The translations under genes were made by a program, and so were the position numbers. Under the pieces are notes generated by a model. The model was not told where the DNA came from, made no database searches, and worked only from the letters and a program-made list of their open reading frames with translations. Below are positions 59,367-64,000 of a DNA stretch of 64,000 bases, one piece after another (positions within the stretch are counted from its first letter, which is position 1; every line of letters begins with the position of its first letter). This DNA is from Haloplanus vescus (GTDB taxonomy: Archaea > Halobacteriota > Halobacteria > Halobacteriales > Haloferacaceae), in NCBI RefSeq assembly GCF_900107665.1, contig NZ_FNQT01000005.1, positions 62,001 through 126,000 on the forward strand. The letters are read 5' to 3'.

Positions 59367-60522
59367 TGAGGATGCGAGGTTCCTCAACCGGTGTCTCAGT
59401 GAGGTACCATCGCATGGTGCTGTCACTGATTATCAGTTCTTCGAGCCGGAAATGGAGGAATTTCTCTATCAAGCCGGTGTTGATGAGACCGATCTGAGCT
59501 CTGGGTGGCACGCCTTCTTCACTGCCGAGGCACGAGACGTATGCGCTTCTTGCCGGTCAAGTGTAGCCGAGTGTAGTTGCACCGACCCGAATCATGTCGA
59601 TACAATATATTTCATCGATCCAGATTATGTGTTTCAGGAATGGGCAGAACGGATAGACCAGCATGAGTGGTTTAGTGAGACAACGACGGAGTCCATCGAC
59701 GACCTCAACAAGCGTTTAGTCGCTGAATCAGATAGCGTCGGAGAGGTTGTATTCCGGGTGTTTTTTGATGGGCAGCGGTTGGAAAACCACTCAGCCGATC
59801 CATTGAAAAAGCGGTTCCCTGTCGGATTTGTTAACGCCGTACACTGCCAAGATGAGGAATACGCCTTTTTTTGGACCGAACTCCTTGAACACCGATTCTG
59901 GAGTAGTTTACATGGCGATATTGTTCAATTACAGAACCCACTGTCGCTCCGTCTCTGCCGGCTTAACACCGACGCAGTGAGCATCAGTACGGAAGAAATC
60001 GAAGACGAACTACAGGCGCACTTCGACACCCAGGGCTGGGATATCTCAGAACATCCACAGCTTGTCTGTCCCGACGTAGATGAGTATATCAACATTGATC
60101 AGGTTGACTTCGTAGCGACTGCCGCAGAAGAGGCCCACGCATTACTGTGCAAATGTGATTCAGATCCAGATCACTGGCACTTCCATTACTTCGATGATGG
60201 GCGACTAACTGACGTCACCACTTCAGATGAAGTCACCGAAGCACGGGATGGAATGCGTACAAACATCACCAGGTACAATAATCTTTCAGACAGTCGCCAA
60301 GACTTAGGACCGTTTGTCCGGTTCTTCGCTATCATACTCGGCATCATCAATCTCGGTCCACTCGTCCAGTTCCTTCAGGTGATGGACGTCAGTCTCACTC
60401 CACAGCAAACTGTACTAACATTCGTCGCTACATTAGGTCTCAACCTGATCCTCACGCTCGCCCTTGTGTACTTAGCACTCTGGCCCGTCTATAAGCTCAG
60501 GACGTTTGATTGGTCTATATAA
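59356..60522 (+). CDS. Membrane-anchored protein of histone-fold operon
   Basis: 388 aa from ATG 59356. A Cys-rich stretch near residue 65 (CASCRSSVAECSC) may bind zinc. Two hydrophobic segments are at the C-terminus (FVRFFAIILGIINLGPLVQFL and VLTFVATLGLNLILTLALVYLALW), so it would have a cytoplasmic domain tethered to the membrane. Overlapping the previous gene by 11 bp. Membrane-anchored effectors end many defence operons; here this is inference only. Confidence 0.75.
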   Translation: MLSDEDARFLNRCLSEVPSHGAVTDYQFFEPEMEEFLYQAGVDETDLSSGWHAFFTAEARDVCASCRSSVAECSCTDPNHVDTIYFIDPDYVFQEWAERIDQHEWFSETTTESIDDLNKRLVAESDSVGEVVFRVFFDGQRLENHSADPLKKRFPVGFVNAVHCQDEEYAFFWTELLEHRFWSSLHGDIVQLQNPLSLRLCRLNTDAVSISTEEIEDELQAHFDTQGWDISEHPQLVCPDVDEYINIDQVDFVATAAEEAHALLCKCDSDPDHWHFHYFDDGRLTDVTTSDEVTEARDGMRTNITRYNNLSDSRQDLGPFVRFFAIILGIINLGPLVQFLQVMDVSLTPQQTVLTFVATLGLNLILTLALVYLALWPVYKLRTFDWSI

Positions 60523-60614
60523 ATCGATTCTCTACCGTCTCCGACGACAGTCGGGCTAATAATCGGTGCAACCGTTATGGCTGGTTCGATAGGGCTATTC
60601 TGGATGCAGAGCTG

Positions 60615-60848
60615 ATGACACCTACTATGAAACGATTCGATATTGGAGACACGGTCCGAATCGATATCCCGGACGAGACAGATCCAGATCACGAGCGCCT
60701 ACATGGACGTCGAGGAACAGTCGTTGAGATCATCTCAGACGATGCGGGAGCTGTGACTAATGATCAACGAGAGGGCTATCTTTTTCGGGTTGAAATCGCC
60801 AATGGTGACACCGTTGACGTCCGCTGGCGGGATCTTCGACCAGTTTGA
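60615..60848 (+). CDS. SH3-like (L21e/KOW-type) small protein
   Basis: 77 aa from ATG 60615; ATG 60627 is possible. FDIGDTVRIDIPDETDPDHERLHGRRGTVVEII and VEIANGDTVDVRWRDLRPV fit a small SH3/KOW-like barrel of the L21e type. It stands between the operon and the helicase gene and may act with either. Confidence 0.6.
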   Translation: MTPTMKRFDIGDTVRIDIPDETDPDHERLHGRRGTVVEIISDDAGAVTNDQREGYLFRVEIANGDTVDVRWRDLRPV

Positions 60849-60927
60849 CGGGCTATTGTCTAGTGCCACCTCTGTAGGGAGGTCACTAAACACTAAGTTC
60901 GCGTACTGAATACATCTCGGCATTACG

Positions 60928-63900
60928 ATGCTCTCGCTTCCTCCGCTTGTCGATAACGCCAACAGAACACTAGAAGACGCTTACAAGCGGATTATTCCCC
61001 AGATCGAGGAAGGCCGTATCGCAACTGGCTACTTTTATCTCTCAGGATTTGACCTCTACCGGGAAGACCTTGAAAACCTGGCTGACCCCGATGAGCTCGA
61101 CCACGCTCCGCTTCGGATTTTGATGGGTCGTCAGACGAATAGGGGAACTGCTGACGAAATCGGTGAGGGACAGAATCTCAAAGAGGAACTCAAAAGAGAG
61201 GTGAGAGAAAGCATCTCGGAGCTGAATAACGCTCAGATCGGCCGACTAGACCGGCTACGAGACTTTATCGCCGAAGGCGAGGTGAGCGTCCGTGTGCGAA
61301 ATCCTGAAAATGGTTACTTCCACGCAAAGGGTGCATCATTTCGAGCGCCACTCGAAAAAGACGAAGATTGGGGACACGACGGGGATGAAGACACCCGCCC
61401 ATGTGCTACAGTTGTCGGCTCCTCGAACTTCACCAAGAGCGGCCACCAGAACAACATCGAGCTGAACCTCACGAGTCAGGATCGACACAAGGCCGAAGCG
61501 TTCGAGGAGTGGTACGACAACCAGTGGGCCAACGCCGAGGAGTTCAGTGAGGAGATCATCCAAATCATCGAGAACAGCGAGGAGTACCAGGACTGGAAGG
61601 AACAGCAGGAGGACGAGTCCGACAAGGAGACGTCATCCGAGGAGCTGGGCACGTATCTCCAACCGTTCGAGCTCTACAAGCTGCTCGCCTACGACGAACT
61701 GAGTGGGAACGTCAACATCCGTGACAGCCCACTGTACTACTTCCAGAAGCTCGGGTACGAGAGTGCAAAGGAGAAGCTCTCCCAGTTCAACGGGTGCATA
61801 GTCTCCGACTCCGTCGGCCTGGGAAAATCATTTATTGGCGGTGAACTCCTCCACGACTACCGCCAACGTGGCGACCACTGTCTCCTCATTGTCCCGGCCA
61901 ACCTGACTGATCAGTGGGAAGACCTACTCCAGAACGACACTGACGAAGACGGCAATCCGTACTTCGGGTTAGAGGTAGACGGCACGCACCTTGACGTGAT
62001 GAGTATCAGCAAGTTCCAGAATCTCCCCTACGACGAGGTGCAGGACCTCAAAGACGAGTTCGACGTCCTGCTTATCGACGAGGCTCACCGGTTCCGGAAC
62101 TACGGGAAATGGCGACCGAATCCGGACCACGATGATGACTACAAGGGGACGCGACGACACGCGAATCTCAGGCAACTCCGCGGAAAGACGATGATTATGC
62201 TGACCGCGACCCCGATCAATAACAGCGCTACCGACCTAAAGAACCTCATCAGCTTGTTCACCAGCCCGGAGGAACTTCGGAACAAGGCGTCACTCGACTT
62301 TGATGCGTTCGACGAATATATCGAACTCTCGGAGACACGAAAACGCATCGCATCCGGGAAAGAGGAGGTCGGCGACGACGAACAGCAAGAAATCACCGAG
62401 CAGCTACAGCGACACTCTTCTGAAATTTCGAATATCCTGAACGAAGTGATGGTTCTCCGGACGCGCAAGCACGTCAAAGACCAGATACAGGACAGCGAAG
62501 ACTTCGAGATGAGCTTCAAGCCGCCGAAACTCAACAAGCAACAGTACTCCCTGCCGGCGGCCTACCAGCCAATATATCGGATGCTTCCTGACGTGATGGA
62601 CGCCCTCCACCTACCCCACATCACAGTCAAAAACCCGAAAGCAGGGAGCACGCTGAAAGCTCTCTACAAGCTGAACCTCCTCAAACGGCTCGAGTCCTCA
62701 ACGTACGCGTTCGTCCAGTCGATCGAGACGCTGCATCAGAGCGAACGCCAACTCCTCGGCCTTCTTGGTGAACTCCCCGAGGACGAAGACATCGATATGC
62801 TCCGAACTGTTCGGGAGGGGGATGACTCTGAACTCGGTGACTTTGTCGAAGGAGCCGACGCTGCTGAAGATCTCGAACAAACACTCGAAGAATTCGGTTT
62901 CGATACCACCGCTATTCAATCGGAAGAAGGAGCTGATACCGAGGGAGATGAACTGGCAGACGCCACCATCGGCGAGGTGAAGACGTACATCAGGGAGGAC
63001 CTCACCCTTCTCTCGTATTTCCTCTCGCAGTTCATCGGCGATGTCGCCCGTGATGCGGGTGATGTGAGCGATTATGCGGTTTCTACGCGGCAATGGCTTG
63101 CTGACCACGACGCTGGTGTCCTCCCCGATATTCCTGAAGAAGAGGTGAATCCGATTCTCTACCCGAATAGTGACCTGAGCGAAGTCGACCCTGCCACACG
63201 CGACTTTTACGAGGCCGTCTTTTCACTCCGCGAGTTCCGTGACCCGAAGATCGACCGACTTGCAGATGTCCTCACTAATCACGATCAGAAGGTGCTCATC
63301 TTCACGCAGTATCGGGCAACTGCAGACTACGTCTATCGAACCCTCTGTGACAACGCGGACTCACCACTCACAGAGGCGAACAGTGCCGTCGTCAAGGGTG
63401 GTGACGAGAATAAGCAGGACATCATTCAACGCTTTGCCCCCGAGGCGTCAGGCTATCAGCAAACGCTCGCCGAGTCGGGGGACTCAGAGCTACAGTACGT
63501 AGTGGCCACTGACACGCTGAGTGAAGGGGTTAATCTTCAGGACGTTCATGTGGTGGTCAATTACGACCTGCCGTGGAATCCGATGCGGATTGTCCAGCGT
63601 GTCGGGCGAGTCGACCGGATCGGGAGTACCGCCGAGAAACACGTCCACAACTTCTACCCGGACGGCGACATCGAGGCGGCGATCAAGCTCCTGAAACGCC
63701 TGCAGGCAAAGATCAACGATATCGCGCTCATCGTCGGAAAGGAGAACAACATCCTCGATCCGAACGAAGACCAGATTCTCGAAAAGACAGGTGTAGACAC
63801 GGAGAAGACTATCGGGGAATTACAGGTGGACGAGATCGAGGACTCCCTCCAGAAGTCCCGGGAAATTGACGACGTGAATGAACTCGACGACACGAGCAAG

Positions 63901-64000
63901 AATCCGCTCCTCCGCAACGCTGGGAGTAATGAACACGCTGCGTTCGAGCGGTACCTTCTGAAGCGAGAACTGAACGAGGATTATGACCTGACTGCGGAAG
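60928..64000 (+). CDS. PLD-nuclease/SNF2-family helicase, truncated by window edge
   Basis: At least 1024 aa, open to the window end. The N-terminal PLD-like domain has HAKG (about 132-135) and SSNFTKSGHQNNIELN (about 165-180). The helicase has SVGLGKS (Walker A, about 296-302), LLIDEAH (about 381-387), LTATPINNS (about 421-429), then SEGVNLQD and QRVGRVDRIGS (about 886-896). PLD plus SNF2/RapA-like helicases occur in phage-defence and restriction islands, including DISARM-like systems. The downstream partners (methylase and others) would lie outside the window. Confidence 0.9.
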   Translation, partial: MLSLPPLVDNANRTLEDAYKRIIPQIEEGRIATGYFYLSGFDLYREDLENLADPDELDHAPLRILMGRQTNRGTADEIGEGQNLKEELKREVRESISELNNAQIGRLDRLRDFIAEGEVSVRVRNPENGYFHAKGASFRAPLEKDEDWGHDGDEDTRPCATVVGSSNFTKSGHQNNIELNLTSQDRHKAEAFEEWYDNQWANAEEFSEEIIQIIENSEEYQDWKEQQEDESDKETSSEELGTYLQPFELYKLLAYDELSGNVNIRDSPLYYFQKLGYESAKEKLSQFNGCIVSDSVGLGKSFIGGELLHDYRQRGDHCLLIVPANLTDQWEDLLQNDTDEDGNPYFGLEVDGTHLDVMSISKFQNLPYDEVQDLKDEFDVLLIDEAHRFRNYGKWRPNPDHDDDYKGTRRHANLRQLRGKTMIMLTATPINNSATDLKNLISLFTSPEELRNKASLDFDAFDEYIELSETRKRIASGKEEVGDDEQQEITEQLQRHSSEISNILNEVMVLRTRKHVKDQIQDSEDFEMSFKPPKLNKQQYSLPAAYQPIYRMLPDVMDALHLPHITVKNPKAGSTLKALYKLNLLKRLESSTYAFVQSIETLHQSERQLLGLLGELPEDEDIDMLRTVREGDDSELGDFVEGADAAEDLEQTLEEFGFDTTAIQSEEGADTEGDELADATIGEVKTYIREDLTLLSYFLSQFIGDVARDAGDVSDYAVSTRQWLADHDAGVLPDIPEEEVNPILYPNSDLSEVDPATRDFYEAVFSLREFRDPKIDRLADVLTNHDQKVLIFTQYRATADYVYRTLCDNADSPLTEANSAVVKGGDENKQDIIQRFAPEASGYQQTLAESGDSELQYVVATDTLSEGVNLQDVHVVVNYDLPWNPMRIVQRVGRVDRIGSTAEKHVHNFYPDGDIEAAIKLLKRLQAKINDIALIVGKENNILDPNEDQILEKTGVDTEKTIGELQVDEIEDSLQKSREIDDVNELDDTSKNPLLRNAGSNEHAAFERYLLKRELNEDYDLTAE

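Noticed and set aside
1-64000. tRNA or rRNA genes
   Set aside because: I looked for clover-leaf-type sequences and rRNA-like blocks and saw none, but a short tRNA could escape reading by eye.

Overview
The window reads as a megaplasmid (or plasmid-derived region) of a halophilic archaeon, class Halobacteria. The proteins are very acidic. The genes include an archaeal TATA-binding protein (tbp, 5.2 kb), a TFIIB-like factor (29.4 kb), a histone-fold protein, a halocyanin-like lipoprotein, twin-arginine signals, bat-type HTH regulators and an Orc1/Cdc6 with its own origin repeats. Many short gene families in it are, to my knowledge, confined to haloarchaeal plasmids. I saw no rRNA, tRNA or CRISPR array. 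Two genes run off the window edges.

Layout. 0-4.7 kb (minus strand): a metal module made of a membrane hydrolase-like protein, a halocyanin, a ZIP transporter, a two-domain copper oxidase and a DtxR-type regulator whose likely operator occurs at two promoters. 4.9-7.1 kb: small histone-fold protein, tbp, xseA and xseB. 7.2-20.9 kb: a conjugation-like (type IV secretion) cluster with pilin-like, lipoprotein, VirB6-like, PrgI-like, VirB4 and a very long VirD4/TraD-like ATPase, then a repeat-rich non-coding region and an NrS-1-type primase-polymerase. 21-33 kb: toxin-antitoxin pairs, zinc-ribbon proteins, an OB-fold/RPA-like gene with a structured leader, a CARF-like regulator, tfb and plasmid-specific families. 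33.2-39.5 kb: bat-type regulator, CPC heavy-metal P-type ATPase and an IRP1-type aconitase. 39.7-53.7 kb: a train of small plasmid families with duplicated members, DUF932-like and ArdC antirestriction-like proteins, AbiE-like and VapBC pairs, a SWIM protein and a two-HTH regulator. 54.0-57.1 kb: replication origin with at least ten ORB-type repeats flanking orc1/cdc6. 57.5-64 kb: a more AT-rich island with a four-gene overlapping operon (histone-fold protein, two unknowns, a membrane-anchored protein), an SH3-like small protein and a PLD-SNF2 helicase cut by the window end.

Two repeated non-coding elements tie the accessory region together. The first, called L here, is a 10-bp inverted repeat (TTAACCAACA and TGTTGGTTAA) with 21 or 22 unconserved bases between the arms; it occurs eight times, always between genes. 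The second, called E here, is a GTTTWT box followed at once by a GC-rich dyad. It occurs about eighteen times, nearly always 30-80 bp before a start codon, including before tfb. L often lies just upstream of E. With tbp and tfb on the same element, this suggests a replicon with its own promoter code and regulon. This is my main candidate for something undescribed; the histone-fold operon beside the helicase is the second.

Several genes are too short or too edge-bound to be obvious and were read directly: 1-860, 4951-5118, 41165-41287, 44476-44643, 46536-46667, 56973-57146 and 60928-64000.
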